40,303 bases of DNA, taken from contig JAJXWV010000026.1 in NCBI GenBank assembly GCA_021781455.1, forward strand, positions 1-40,303, given 5' to 3'. Made by a program: the position numbers and the translations under genes. The stretch is from Acidobacteriota bacterium. Its GTDB lineage: Bacteria; Acidobacteriota; Thermoanaerobaculia; Gp7-AA8. Below, one piece after another: positions 1-7,968 of the stretch; within the stretch, counting starts at the first letter, position 1, and each line of letters opens with the position of its first letter. Under the pieces are notes generated by a model that was not told the DNA's origin, searched no databases, and worked only from the letters and a program-made list of their open reading frames with translations.

Positions 1-2
1 TC

Positions 3-86
3 CGCAAGCAGATCAACGAACCCCAAATCTCGCCGCCCCCCTTTGCCACAACACCATTCCAACTCGTCGCTGCTGCTAACGCCTAG
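3..86 (+). CDS. Possible C-terminal end of a gene entering from the left
   Basis: An open frame runs in from the window edge and stops at TAG (84-86); its last residues read ATTPFQLVAAANA. It lies immediately before the 315-bp repeat, as a gene end would. It is only 27 codons long, codon usage is not decisive, and no family can be recognised, so it could be chance. Confidence 0.25.
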   Translation, partial: RKQINEPQISPPPFATTPFQLVAAANA

Positions 87-108
87 CCACCAGACGTCCA
101 AACTCCAG

Positions 109-423
109 GGCGGCCGTCAGGCCGCCGGAGCAAGCGATCGCATCAGCGTACGAGGGCACGAAGTGCCCGACAGAAGACCGGGGAAACAGACCTAGGATCT
201 GTCCCGCGCTGCGCGCGCTCGGACGCGGGGTCGGGCCGATCGCACGGCGGCCTCACGCCGCCGCTAAATTCTGTCGGCGGCTCCGCCGCCTCGACAAAGC
301 CCCACTGGTGACCTGGACGTCAGACGGCTGGGGTGGGGTGCTCAAGAACGATCGACTCAGTAGCCTTGAACCCAGCTGTCAAAGCCAAATCCCATCTCTC
401 CCACCGAAAACCCGGAAGAGCCA
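109..423. repeat. Dispersed repeat family A, copy 1 (about 315 bp)
   Basis: This segment aligns along its full length, in the same orientation, with 26779-27095. Shared landmarks include a GGCGGCCgtcaGGCCGCC hairpin at the left end, a GGGCACgaaGTGCCC hairpin, the phrase CTGTCAAAGCCAAATCCCAT near the right end, and a GGCGGCtccGCCGCC hairpin in the middle. It has no convincing ORF. The two copies differ by scattered substitutions and small indels, so they are old or relaxed copies rather than an assembly duplication. It could be a non-autonomous mobile element or a structured RNA; no transposase is present in either copy. Confidence 0.85.
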
Positions 424-689
424 TAGGAAATATGAAACGTAGCCACGCGGCGATTGCCAGTGCCCTCTCAAACGATTGTGCCGATTCTTATGCTCGCTTT
501 AACTGGAGCATTACTTAGAGAGGCTCCCGGCCTCGGCGCCGATAACACGGATCGTTCTGCTCCTGGGAGTGATCCCCACAAATGATGCGACGCTTAGCTC
601 CTGTCGATCACCGTGCTCGTTCAGTACTTGATGATCCAGTAGACCGCAACATTCGCTGGCCGTGTCTCGGAGTCGCCGCCGCCGGTGAT

Positions 690-1538
690 TGTCGACGTTT
701 GCCGTGCCCATGTATGGCAGGGTCACAAACCCCGGATCGCCCTTGTCGCCTTTCGAACCCTGCAGGCCTTGCAGGCCCGTGTCGCCCTTAGGACCAGCCG
801 GACCAACACCGCCTTGCGGGCCGGTCGGACCCTCTGGCCCTTGCGGGCCTGTACCGTTCGTTCACGTCGAGCCGTTGTAATACCAGAGTGCACCCGCCAG
901 ATCGACATACAACTCGCCGGCGCCATGATCGCCGTCCGTCGGCGCGCCCGCGGTACTTCCGGGGAGGAATCTCAACGGAATCGCACCGCGAGCCACAACG
1001 CCGAGCGTCCGCCGCGCGCATCGACCGCAATGGCACGCGGATCACTCGCCAGGGCGAGAAGACCTGTCGCGTAATTCGAAACCTCAGCACGCACACCAAC
1101 GCCGCCCTGGTTGGGCGAAAAGCCCTTTACGCCCGTGCCGCCGAAGCCCAACACGCCGGATCCGTTGTCACCACCGGCGCCACGGATGCCGACGGAATCC
1201 GACCCCGGCCAGGGATCCGAGTTGACGATCTCGAATACGGCCTTGCCGGAATTCTGGAGGGTTGCTGTGAACGGAAGCAAGACGGTGCCCTGCGGCCCTG
1301 CCGGCCCCGTCGGCCCGGGCGGACCCCCCGGTCCTGCCGGACCTTGCGGTCCCAGACCGTTCGTCCATGTTCTGCCGTCGAAGTAGTAAAGCGCACCCGT
1401 GCTGTCGATGTAGACCTCGCCGGGCTGGTGGCCGGACGTCGGAAGCAGCGCGGCTTCGACAAAGAGCATCCGCGAGCTCGTCGGATCGGCATTGCGGCAA
1501 TCGATCGACAGCCCCCGCGGGCTCGAGCTGGCGCTCAT
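690..1538 (-). pseudogene. Collagen-like (Gly-X-Y) repeat protein, decayed
   Basis: Read on the minus strand, two modules of the same kind follow each other: a 'GEVYIDSTGALYYFDG' box then about seven Gly-X-Y triplets, and after a spacer a 'GELYVDLAGALWYYNG' box then about thirteen Gly-X-Y triplets. The module order is typical of bacterial collagen-like surface or phage-tail-like proteins. The frame is broken twice: a one-base shift near 970-985 ends the first ORF at 972, and the Trp codon of the TWTNG motif is TGA in the second module (862-864) where the first module has TGG. After 'GFVTLPYMGTANVDN' (near 675) the sequence loses the family pattern. An ATG at 1538 has a GGAGG upstream, but residues 1-30 from it are antisense to a LuxR fragment and are probably not native. 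I read this as a 5'-truncated pseudogene; sequencing error could explain one lesion but hardly both. Confidence 0.7.
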
Positions 1539-1902
1539 GCGCCCCTCCGGGAAACGCCCCTATACGCTTCTCGCGTCGCCGATCCACACGCGGCTGTCTA
1601 TCGGGCATTCCACCAGGGTATTGGTTCTGATCACCGATACCGATCGGGAGATTCCGCAGGCGGCGGACACGTTACGCGCGATCTACTCTCTCTCTCGGTC
1701 CGAGGCCGCCCTGGCGATCGCATTGTGCGAAGGACATACGCTGAAGGAAATCGCGTTTGCCCGCAGCGTGTCGATCAACACGATACACACACAGCTTGCG
1801 AGCGTGCAGCGGAAGGTCGGGGCGAATCGCCAGACGGAGATCGTCTCGGTGCTGCTGCGCGGTCCGCTCGGCATCATGCGGGGCGAGCTCCCCCGCCAGT
1901 AG
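1492..1902 (+). pseudogene. LuxR-type HTH regulator fragment (C-terminal part)
   Basis: The C-terminal 65 residues fit a LuxR/GerE helix-turn-helix: 'LSRSEAALAIAL', then 'GHTLKEIAFARSVSINTIHT' and 'LASVQRKVGANRQTEIV', the scanning and recognition helices of this fold. The 70 residues before it resemble the end of a PAS-like sensor domain ('MRPSGKRPYTLL'). Family members are usually 200 to 370 residues with a complete sensor domain; here the frame can be followed only to about 1445, where sequence antisense to the collagen-like gene begins. TTG at 1492 is a nominal start without a clear ribosome binding site. It is therefore most likely a 5'-truncated remnant, though a short HTH-only protein could still be made. 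Confidence 0.6.
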
Positions 1903-2018
1903 CCGGCCCGCCCGGGCCGGATCGGCGCGCGCCACGACAACGCTTTCGAGCCACAAGAGACGAGTGCCACCAACCCGCGGGAACCGTGTGCCAAACGATG
2001 ACGATCTCGCGCCGGCTC

Positions 2019-2600
2019 TTACAGCGCCAGCCACACAAGATCGAGGAAGGCCTTGAGCATCCGACCCGTCAGGCCCCAGATCTCGTAGCGCCCGTAATGG
2101 TAGAAGTACGCGGGATAGTGGCGCGTGCGGAAAGGGACGTAGCGGACCTCCGGATTGCGCTCTTCCAGCAGCGCCTCGATCGGTACTTCGAATACCTCCA
2201 CGACCTCGCTCTGCTGCAGCACGTACTCGACGCGGTCGTGAACGACAGCGGCGAACGGCGCCACGAGAAAGCCGCTGTTGGTGATCACGTCGTCGAGGCG
2301 CCCGATCAGCTCGACCGTCCGCGGCGGGATCCCCACCTCCTCCTCGGCTTCACGAACGACCGCGGCTTCGAGCGTCTCGCCGCTCTCCACTGCGCCGCCG
2401 GGAAAGGCGATCTGCCCGGCGTGCGCGGCGAGCTTGTCGGAGCGCTGCGTGAAGACGAGCGACCAGTCGCCGTCGCCGCCACGCACCAGCGGGATCAGCA
2501 CCGCAGCCCGGCGAAACTGCGGGGCGTCGATCTCGATGGCTGGACGTGCTGCGGCGATGGCGCGAAGCCGCGCCAGGGCAGCATCGTCGAATCGCCTCAC
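2019..2600 (-). CDS. Nudix hydrolase, CoA pyrophosphatase type
   Basis: 193 residues. A complete Nudix box lies at about residues 69-91 (G-x5-E-x7-REAEEEVGI), preceded by 'FTQRSDKLAAHAGQIAFPGG', the signature that separates the NudL/CoA-diphosphatase branch from other Nudix enzymes. These enzymes cleave CoA or acyl-CoA to phosphopantetheine and 3',5'-ADP using Mg or Mn bound by the box glutamates. I chose the GTG at 2598-2600 because it overlaps the TGA of the glycosyltransferase (GTGA) and has GGAG 9 nt upstream; a GTG 24 nt further upstream is possible. It is the last gene of the minus-strand run. Substrate is inferred from the family signature. Confidence 0.88.
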   Translation of the reverse strand: MRRFDDAALARLRAIAAARPAIEIDAPQFRRAAVLIPLVRGGDGDWSLVFTQRSDKLAAHAGQIAFPGGAVESGETLEAAVVREAEEEVGIPPRTVELIGRLDDVITNSGFLVAPFAAVVHDRVEYVLQQSEVVEVFEVPIEALLEERNPEVRYVPFRTRHYPAYFYHYGRYEIWGLTGRMLKAFLDLVWLAL

Positions 2601-4099
2601 AACGCGATCTCCGCCGCCGCCCACGGCTTCGGGTCGACCGTGGGAATGCCCTGCAGTCCGTCGTAAAGGCGGAGCGAGCAGCGGCCGCTCCGGCCGAGGA
2701 CCGGAAACGTAAGTGTGGCCGTGGCGCCGGGAACGAGATCGCCGGGAAGGGAAAGCCAGCGGTCGAGAACCTCACGACTGCCCGCGAAAAGCTTGGCCAC
2801 GATCCTGTACTCCGGCTCGCCGTAGGTACGCGTGCGCACGACCGCATCGCCGACGTTGCGGACGGTGATGCGGATGTCGTCGCCCTCGATGTCCAGTCCG
2901 ACCAGTTTGAGCTCCGTGAAGAGCGGAAGCGAGGCTTTAATGCCATGCGCGCCCCCCTCATCCGGCTTCGCCACCTTCTCCCCCGCTGCGGCGGATCTCG
3001 ATTCACGATCCTCGATCGATTCGACGGTTTTCGCGTAGCCGTCGACAGCGAGATCGAGTGTCGCATTCTCGTCGAGCCATTGCCGCTGCGCACGCGCGAT
3101 CGCTCGATCATCGAAGTCGGCCGTCAAGAACCCCTCGAGTGCGTCGATCTCGCCATCGCCGAACGGGATCTTCACGACACAGCTGTCCGGATATTCGGCG
3201 AACTGCGCATAGCCGCTCACGGCCACCGGCTTGCCGGCGTCGAAGGCGCGGATCAGCGTTCCGCTCGTCTCCCCTGCCGACGGATAGCGCAGATTCACGA
3301 TGCGGTCCGCGGCGGCGTAATACGACCCGAACTCCTGGTCCGGCACGTAGCCGGTCGTGATGATCCCCTCGCCGCGCAAGGCGTCGAGGTCGATGTCCGG
3401 CGCGGGCTCGCCGACGATCAGTAGCTTCAACCGGCCGTCCCTGGCACGCGCCCTTGCGAACGCCTCCATGATGACCTCGGCACGCTTCGCGGAGGTGAGA
3501 AAGCCGAAGAAGCCGATGACGCAATCGTCACTGCGGAATCCGAGCCGGGAACGGACGGCGGCGCGATCGACCGGCGTTTCATCGGGAACGTATGGGTGCG
3601 GTACGACGTGGATCGCCGGGACGACGCCGAACGATCGCAGGCGGTCGGCGGCCCAGCGGTTGTGCACGATCACGGCACGCGAGCGGTTGGCAACCGCGAT
3701 GGACGCCGGCATGAGAAAATTGCCCATCTCGCTGTGCAACCCCGCGGCGCGTCCGCGCGCCCAGGCCGCACCGGGGGCACCGTGGTTCTCTTCGAGCGCC
3801 GCCACGTACCCGTCGACGTCGCCGCGCGCGAGCGTCATCTCCACGATCAGGTGATGGAGAACCATGTCGTGAAGGACCGCGATGCCTGGCCGCTGCATCG
3901 CCTCGCGGTAGATCCATTCGTGGTGCGGGTTGTTCCCGAGCTGGTAGATGGCGAGGTCGAAGCGATCGCGATCGTAATCGGCCGCCTGCCCGAACGCGGT
4001 CACGTCGAGACGCCTCTGCAGCGCCGGCAGCAGCATCGCCGAGTAGTGCGCGATGCCCGTGCGCGCGGGCGGGAGCGGCGAGAGGTAAGCGATCTTCAT
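2597..4099 (-). CDS. GT4-type glycosyltransferase with C-terminal extension
   Basis: 500 residues. The N-terminus 'MKIAYLSPLPPARTGIAHY' is the GT-B fold opening typical of GT4 enzymes that transfer sugars from activated donors. The C-terminal Rossmann domain shows 'VIGFFGFLTSAKR', 'LLIVGEPAP' and 'YPSAGETSGTLIRAFDAGKP', where the E of 'GETS' corresponds to the conserved E of the EX7E motif. From about residue 370 to the end there is an extra domain predicted to be beta-rich ('LVGLDIEGDDIRITVRNVGD', 'LSLPGDLVPGATATLTFPVL'), reminiscent of an Ig-like fold; this is not part of the usual enzyme. The start at 4099 is chosen over an upstream ATG because the native GT opening begins there. The stop overlaps the Nudix start by 4 nt, so the two are translationally coupled. 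Acceptor unknown. Confidence 0.85.
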   Translation of the reverse strand: MKIAYLSPLPPARTGIAHYSAMLLPALQRRLDVTAFGQAADYDRDRFDLAIYQLGNNPHHEWIYREAMQRPGIAVLHDMVLHHLIVEMTLARGDVDGYVAALEENHGAPGAAWARGRAAGLHSEMGNFLMPASIAVANRSRAVIVHNRWAADRLRSFGVVPAIHVVPHPYVPDETPVDRAAVRSRLGFRSDDCVIGFFGFLTSAKRAEVIMEAFARARARDGRLKLLIVGEPAPDIDLDALRGEGIITTGYVPDQEFGSYYAAADRIVNLRYPSAGETSGTLIRAFDAGKPVAVSGYAQFAEYPDSCVVKIPFGDGEIDALEGFLTADFDDRAIARAQRQWLDENATLDLAVDGYAKTVESIEDRESRSAAAGEKVAKPDEGGAHGIKASLPLFTELKLVGLDIEGDDIRITVRNVGDAVVRTRTYGEPEYRIVAKLFAGSREVLDRWLSLPGDLVPGATATLTFPVLGRSGRCSLRLYDGLQGIPTVDPKPWAAAEIAL

Positions 4100-4116
4100 G
4101 AGCGGCTCGAACCATC

Positions 4117-4172
4117 GTAGGGCGCAGCTGCGCTGCGCCGTAACCACGCGGCCCAGCGCGGCTGGGCCCTAC
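4117..4172. repeat. Inverted intergenic element between prfB and the glycosyltransferase
   Basis: GTAGGGC at one end and GCCCTAC at the other enclose two internal hairpins, GGCGCAGctGCGCTGCGCC-like and GGCCCAGCgcgGCTGGGCC. The outer end lies 10 nt from the prfB stop codon. There is no T-run, so it is not a standard Rho-independent terminator. Confidence 0.7.
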
Positions 4173-4182
4173 ACGCTGCCGG

Positions 4183-5287
4183 CTATTCTGCCGTGGTTTT
4201 CGCCTGCTGCGCGAGATATGCCTCGACGAAGCCGTCCAGATCACCATCGAGGATGCGACTGACATCGCCGACTTCGTAGCCGGTGCGCAGGTCCTTCACC
4301 ATCTGATACGGCTGCAGCACGTAGGAGCGGATCTGGCTGCCGAAGCCGATCTCCTTCTTCTCGCCTTCGATCCTGGTCTGTGTTTCCTTCCGCTTATCGA
4401 TCTCCACCTGATAGAGGCGCGCCTTCAGCAGCTTCATGGCCGTGGCGCGGTTCTTGTGCTGGCTGCGCTCGTTCTGGCAGGTCACGACGATCCCGGTCGG
4501 CAGATGGGTGATGCGAATCGCGGAGTCGGTGACGTTGACGTGCTGCCCGCCGGCGCCCGAGGAGCGGTAGGTGTCGACGCGGAGCTCCTTGTCGTCGATC
4601 TCGATCTCGATGTCTTCTTCGATGTCGGGATAGACGTAGACCGAGGCGAAGGACGTGTGCCGGCGTTTGGCGGCGTCGAAGGGAGAGATGCGCACGAGGC
4701 GGTGCACGCCGCGCTCGGCCTTCAGGTAGCCGTACGCAAAATCGCCGCGCACCATGAACGTGGCGCTCTTGATGCCGGCCTCTTCGCCGTTCTGGTAGTC
4801 GACCATCTCCGTCGACCACCCTTTCCGCTCGCAGTAGCGAAGGTACATGCGCAGCAGCATCTCCGCCCAGTCCTGCGATTCGGTGCCGCCTGCTCCGGGG
4901 TGAATGGCCACGATGGCATCGCGATCATCGTGCTCGCCGGAGAGCTTCATCCGCAGCTCGACTTCGGTGATCTCCTGCTCGAGCTGCCCGACGATGGTCT
5001 CGATGTCGGCCTCGACGTTCTCCCCTTCCCGCTGCAGTTCCAGCAACACGTCGAGCTCCTCGGACCTGGAGTCGAGCGAGGCGCCGGCCTGCAGGCGCTT
5101 TTCGGCGCGGCTGCGCTTGCGACCTACGTCCTGCGCTTTTTCGGGATCGTCCCAGAAGCCGGGAGCGGACATCTCGCGCTCGATCTCGTCGAGCGCATGG
5201 CGTGCGGAGGCGGGGTCAAAGATAGCTCCGGACCGAGAGCAGTCTGGGGCGGAGGTTGTCGATGCGTGTGACGGTTTCGTCTTTCAT
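4183..5287 (-). CDS. prfB: Peptide chain release factor 2, programmed +1 frameshift
   Basis: RF2 reads UGA and UAA stop codons and triggers peptide release. The mature product is 367 residues. ORF1 starts at ATG 5287 (MKDETVTRIDNLRP...), reads 23 codons to TATCTT, and meets TGA at 5218-5216; slipping +1 on CTT-TGA-C continues as 'LDPASARHALDEIERE' into the main ORF. A GGAG sits just upstream of the slip site as in the classical prfB signal (where it is AGGGGG). The codon-recognition motif SPF (about residues 201-203, RF2-specific) and the catalytic GGQ (about 246-248) are present. The extra base makes the span 1105 nt. It lies between lnt and the glycosyltransferase in one minus-strand run. 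Expression is expected to be autoregulated by RF2 level. Confidence 0.96.
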
Positions 5288-5340
5288 GTCTTGCGGGTCG
5301 CTACGGTAGTCGAGAAATCGAAAATTGAGAACAGAAAACG

Positions 5341-5412
5341 GGCTCTTGGCTGTTGGCTGTTGGCTGTTGGCTCTTGGGAGCAGAATCCCAAGAGCGTGAA
5401 GCTAAGAGCCAA
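5341..5412. repeat. Heptameric inverted-arm element, GTTGGCT word, overlapping lnt 3' end
   Basis: Left arm 5342-5379 repeats GTTGGCT/CTTGGCT at 7-bp spacing and ends CTTGGGA. The right arm starts TCCCAAGAGC and continues into GCTAAGAGCCAAC. The right arm includes the lnt stop codon (5402-5404) and its last codons, so the coding end is part of the repeat. Confidence 0.8.
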
Positions 5413-6949
5413 CCGCCTTTCGCTTCCGCACCACGATCGCGACGAGCACGAACGCCACGGCCATCCACGCAAACCAGTCACCGAATCGCACGTAAGGCGT
5501 GACGACGTGGCGGGTGGAAAATTTCGCGTAGATGATCCCCTCGCGGCCCATCGGGATCTCCGCCACTACGCGGCCGGTGCGGTCGACGAAGGCGGAAATG
5601 CCGGTGGTGGCGGCGCGGAGCAGGTCGCGATCATCCTCGACGGCGCGCAGGCGTGCCTGGTTGAGGTGCTGCCGGGGTGCGGAGGTTCCGTCGTACCAGG
5701 CGTCGTTCGTGATCGTCACGAGCACGCCCGCTCCATGGCGCACCTGGGTCCGGGTGATCTGGGGAAAGACCACCTCGTAGCAGATGGCCGGGCCGTATTC
5801 GGTCTTGCCAACCAGCGGATAGTCGTTGGTGCCGAACTCGAACTCGCCGACGGCGTGCACGAGCTTTTTGGCGAAGAAGAGCATCTTCCGCAGCGGGACG
5901 TATTCGCCGAACGGCACCAGCCGGATCTTGTCGTAGTGCCCGATCGTGCGGCCGCCACTGACCAGGAAGGCGGCGTTCCATATGCGATCGGGATTCGCCG
6001 GATCCTCGGCGACCGACCCGAGAATGATGTCGACGCCGCGCTCGCGCGACACCGATTCGATCGCCTCTTTGAAAAACGGTGTGCTGGCGTAAGAGAGCGG
6101 GACCGTCGACTCCGGCCAGATGATGATGTCCGCGCCGTGGTCGGCGGCCTCGAGCGTCATCGACATCATGCGCTGATAGATGGCCAGGACGTCGGACTCG
6201 TTCCAGCGCATCTGCTGGGTGATGTTCGGCTGCAGCAGGGCGGCAACGAAGGTCTGATCGCCGGCATCGCGCGTGGTACGCCAGCGTTCCGCGACGTATC
6301 CGGTTCCCCACCAGACGAAGATCACGATGACCACGGACCCGACGGCGATGACCTTCGCGATCGGCTCGCTCCGCTGCGTCAGCAGCCAGGCAATCACGAT
6401 CGTCGGAAGGAGCACGAGGCAGCCCAGGAAGTACGGTCCGGCGGCGCGCCCGATCTGGATCAGGGGCGCGTAATCGACGATCGACGCCGCGAGGAGGTTC
6501 CATGGAAATCCAGTGAACAGGTAGGTCCGCGCATATTCGACGGCCGCCCAGGCCAGCGGCACTAGAAGCCAGCGCGGAAAGCGCTCGCGCGGCGCGATGA
6601 GCCAGACCGCGACCGCGAAGATCCCGCCGTAGAGCCCGAGAAACAGCGACATCGCGCAGAAGAGCAGCACGCCTGTGACGTACGGCAACCCGCCGTAGTA
6701 CGACATCACGCGGACGACCCACGGCACCATGATCATCCAGGCGATCGACTGCGAGATCCAGCCGAGAAAGAACGACTCCCACCCGCCGCGGGCGCGCACC
6801 AGTGCGATCAGGAGCGGGATCAGCGCGACCAACGCCAGCCAGCTCACCGAGTAGTCGGGGAACGCGAGCGCGAAGAGAACGCCGGAGATCGCCGCGAGCA
6901 GGAGGCGGACGGCGAAGGGAGCGAACAATCGTTCCAGAGGTTCGGTCAC
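5402..6949 (-). CDS. lnt: Apolipoprotein N-acyltransferase
   Basis: 515 residues. Lnt adds the third acyl chain to the N-terminal cysteine of lipoproteins in the inner membrane. The first 200 residues hold about six to seven hydrophobic segments; a C-N hydrolase (nitrilase-fold) domain follows, with the expected catalytic set: Glu in 'IIWPESTVPL', Lys in 'YDKIRLVPFGEY' and Cys in 'AICYEVVFP'. A final membrane helix (WFAWMAVAFVLVAIVV) precedes the basic tail. I chose GTG at 6949 because hydrophobic, Lnt-like sequence begins there; the frame is open further upstream but that part is antisense to repeat sequence. The last codons and stop fall inside a 7-bp-period repeat arm. Confidence 0.94.
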   Translation of the reverse strand: MTEPLERLFAPFAVRLLLAAISGVLFALAFPDYSVSWLALVALIPLLIALVRARGGWESFFLGWISQSIAWMIMVPWVVRVMSYYGGLPYVTGVLLFCAMSLFLGLYGGIFAVAVWLIAPRERFPRWLLVPLAWAAVEYARTYLFTGFPWNLLAASIVDYAPLIQIGRAAGPYFLGCLVLLPTIVIAWLLTQRSEPIAKVIAVGSVVIVIFVWWGTGYVAERWRTTRDAGDQTFVAALLQPNITQQMRWNESDVLAIYQRMMSMTLEAADHGADIIIWPESTVPLSYASTPFFKEAIESVSRERGVDIILGSVAEDPANPDRIWNAAFLVSGGRTIGHYDKIRLVPFGEYVPLRKMLFFAKKLVHAVGEFEFGTNDYPLVGKTEYGPAICYEVVFPQITRTQVRHGAGVLVTITNDAWYDGTSAPRQHLNQARLRAVEDDRDLLRAATTGISAFVDRTGRVVAEIPMGREGIIYAKFSTRHVVTPYVRFGDWFAWMAVAFVLVAIVVRKRKAVGS

Positions 6950-6956
6950 TGTCTTA

Positions 6957-7136
6957 GAGCGCAGAGGGCGGAGCGCAGAGGGCAGGTGGACTTGACCTGC
7001 GCTCCGACGGTTCAATGCCCGACGACGGCAAGAGGATTCACCACAGAGGCACAGAGAATCACAACAGCTGCGTGATCGTCGAAGGCGCGCAGCAGAGTGG
7101 GGGTCGCCTGCGCTCTGCGCTCTGCCATCCGCGCTC
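6957..7136. repeat. Heptameric inverted-arm element, GCAGAGG word, after the zinc-ribbon gene
   Basis: Arm 6957-6986 (GAGCGCAGAGGGCGGAGCGC...) is the reverse complement of 7107-7136 at about 26 of 30 positions; both are built on 7-bp steps. The 120-nt interval contains a CACCACAGAGGCACAGAG phrase that recurs inverted at 20773-20793. The right arm ends at 7136, directly against the stop codon of the zinc-ribbon gene (7137-7139). Confidence 0.75.
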
Positions 7137-7625
7137 TCACTTCTTATTGAACAAGGCGTCGAAGGCCTTGCGCGCGTCATCGGGGGTCTGCAGCTTGCCG
7201 GCCTTGTCGGCGGCGAGATCCCTGACGATCTTCGGCGCGAAGAGCGCGCACTGATTGGCCTTCTGCTTCCCCGTGACGCGCACCTTGATCTCCGCGCGGC
7301 ACTCCCACAGCGTGGTCGTGTCGAAGAAACGGCAATTGCCGCAGGTGTGCAGGTCTGCGCCGCACTTGAGGCACAACTCGTCGAAGGCGATGTCGTCGAC
7401 GCTGAAGCCCTGCCTTATCTGTCCGCACTGGTTGCACTTGAAGGCTTCCGGGCCGAACCCGCCGGCAGTCCGGCCGCGCGGTGCGCCTTCCAGCCGCTGC
7501 GGGCGCGGCTCCGGTCGCGGCGTCTGCGGCCGGGGGCTGCTGCCGCTGCTCGACGAATTGCTCGAGCCATATCCGCCACCATCCTGGTAGCCACGGTGTT
7601 TGTACTTACGATCGTTCACAATCAC
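7137..7625 (-). CDS. Zinc-ribbon protein of unknown function
   Basis: 162 residues. The N-terminal 60 residues are Gly/Ser/Pro/Arg-rich and probably disordered. The rest carries cysteine pairs consistent with two zinc-binding knuckles: CNQCG, then CLKCGADLHTCGNC, with further Cys in 'WECRAE' and 'NQCALF'. A C-terminal helix follows (DDARKAFDALFNKK). I do not recognise a named family. The GTG start at 7625 overlaps the TGA of the upstream small membrane gene (GTGA), so translation is coupled; a second GTG two codons later is an alternative. Context next to lnt says little about role. Confidence 0.75.
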   Translation of the reverse strand: MIVNDRKYKHRGYQDGGGYGSSNSSSSGSSPRPQTPRPEPRPQRLEGAPRGRTAGGFGPEAFKCNQCGQIRQGFSVDDIAFDELCLKCGADLHTCGNCRFFDTTTLWECRAEIKVRVTGKQKANQCALFAPKIVRDLAADKAGKLQTPDDARKAFDALFNKK

Positions 7626-7774
7626 CTCATGAAGAGGAAGTAGAAGACCCCGGCAAGCACGACGATCAGGACGAGGAAGAGCGTCAGCTTGATCGCCACC
7701 TTCGCGAGTTTCAGGACGAACCAGATGGCGAGCACAACAACGATTAAGCCAATCAGCTCGAATGCACTCGGCAT
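7622..7774 (-). CDS. Small membrane protein (50 residues)
   Basis: ATG at 7774 opens a 50-codon ORF ending at TGA 7622-7624: MPSAFELIGLIVVVLAIWFV, a short basic linker (LKLAKVAIKL), then a second hydrophobic stretch ending FYFLFMR. This is a plausible two-helix membrane hairpin. The stop overlaps the GTG of the zinc-ribbon gene, the arrangement expected for a real translated pair. No strong Shine-Dalgarno is visible. Function unknown. Confidence 0.65.
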   Translation of the reverse strand: MPSAFELIGLIVVVLAIWFVLKLAKVAIKLTLFLVLIVVLAGVFYFLFMR

Positions 7775-7820
7775 GGCGGGGGTTGCGGATAGTGTAACAG
7801 GTTCAACGGCAAATTAAGTT

Positions 7821-7968
7821 CCGGACCGCAGACCGCAGACCAGAGCGACGGTCCGTTGCTCGATCGTTTCATTCATCGGTTGCGAGGTCACGAGGTTGCG
7901 AGTTCCGAGTCTGCGCAGAAACTGTGGTCTGTGGTCTGCGGTCTGTGGTCTGTGGTCTGTGGTCTGCC
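7821..7968. repeat. Heptameric inverted-arm element, GGTCTGT word, after the E2 gene
   Basis: 7922-7966 reads GGTCTGT/GGTCTGC six times at 7-bp spacing; 7821-7844 carries the reverse-complement word ACCGCAG/ACCAGAG. The interval holds a second short repeat (GCGAGGT / ACGAGGT / GCGAGTT). The right arm ends next to the E2 stop codon (7969-7971). Confidence 0.85.

Noticed and set aside
888-2666. A 592-codon plus-strand frame
   Set aside because: It crosses the collagen-like remnant, the LuxR fragment and the Nudix gene in a wrong frame and has no domain.
5216-5218. In-frame TGA in prfB as a pseudogene lesion
   Set aside because: It is the conserved programmed frameshift site (CTT-TGA-C) and the downstream ORF is intact.
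7628-7630. ATG at 7630 as start of the zinc-ribbon gene
   Set aside because: It belongs to the small membrane ORF and is followed by AGG TGA in that frame.
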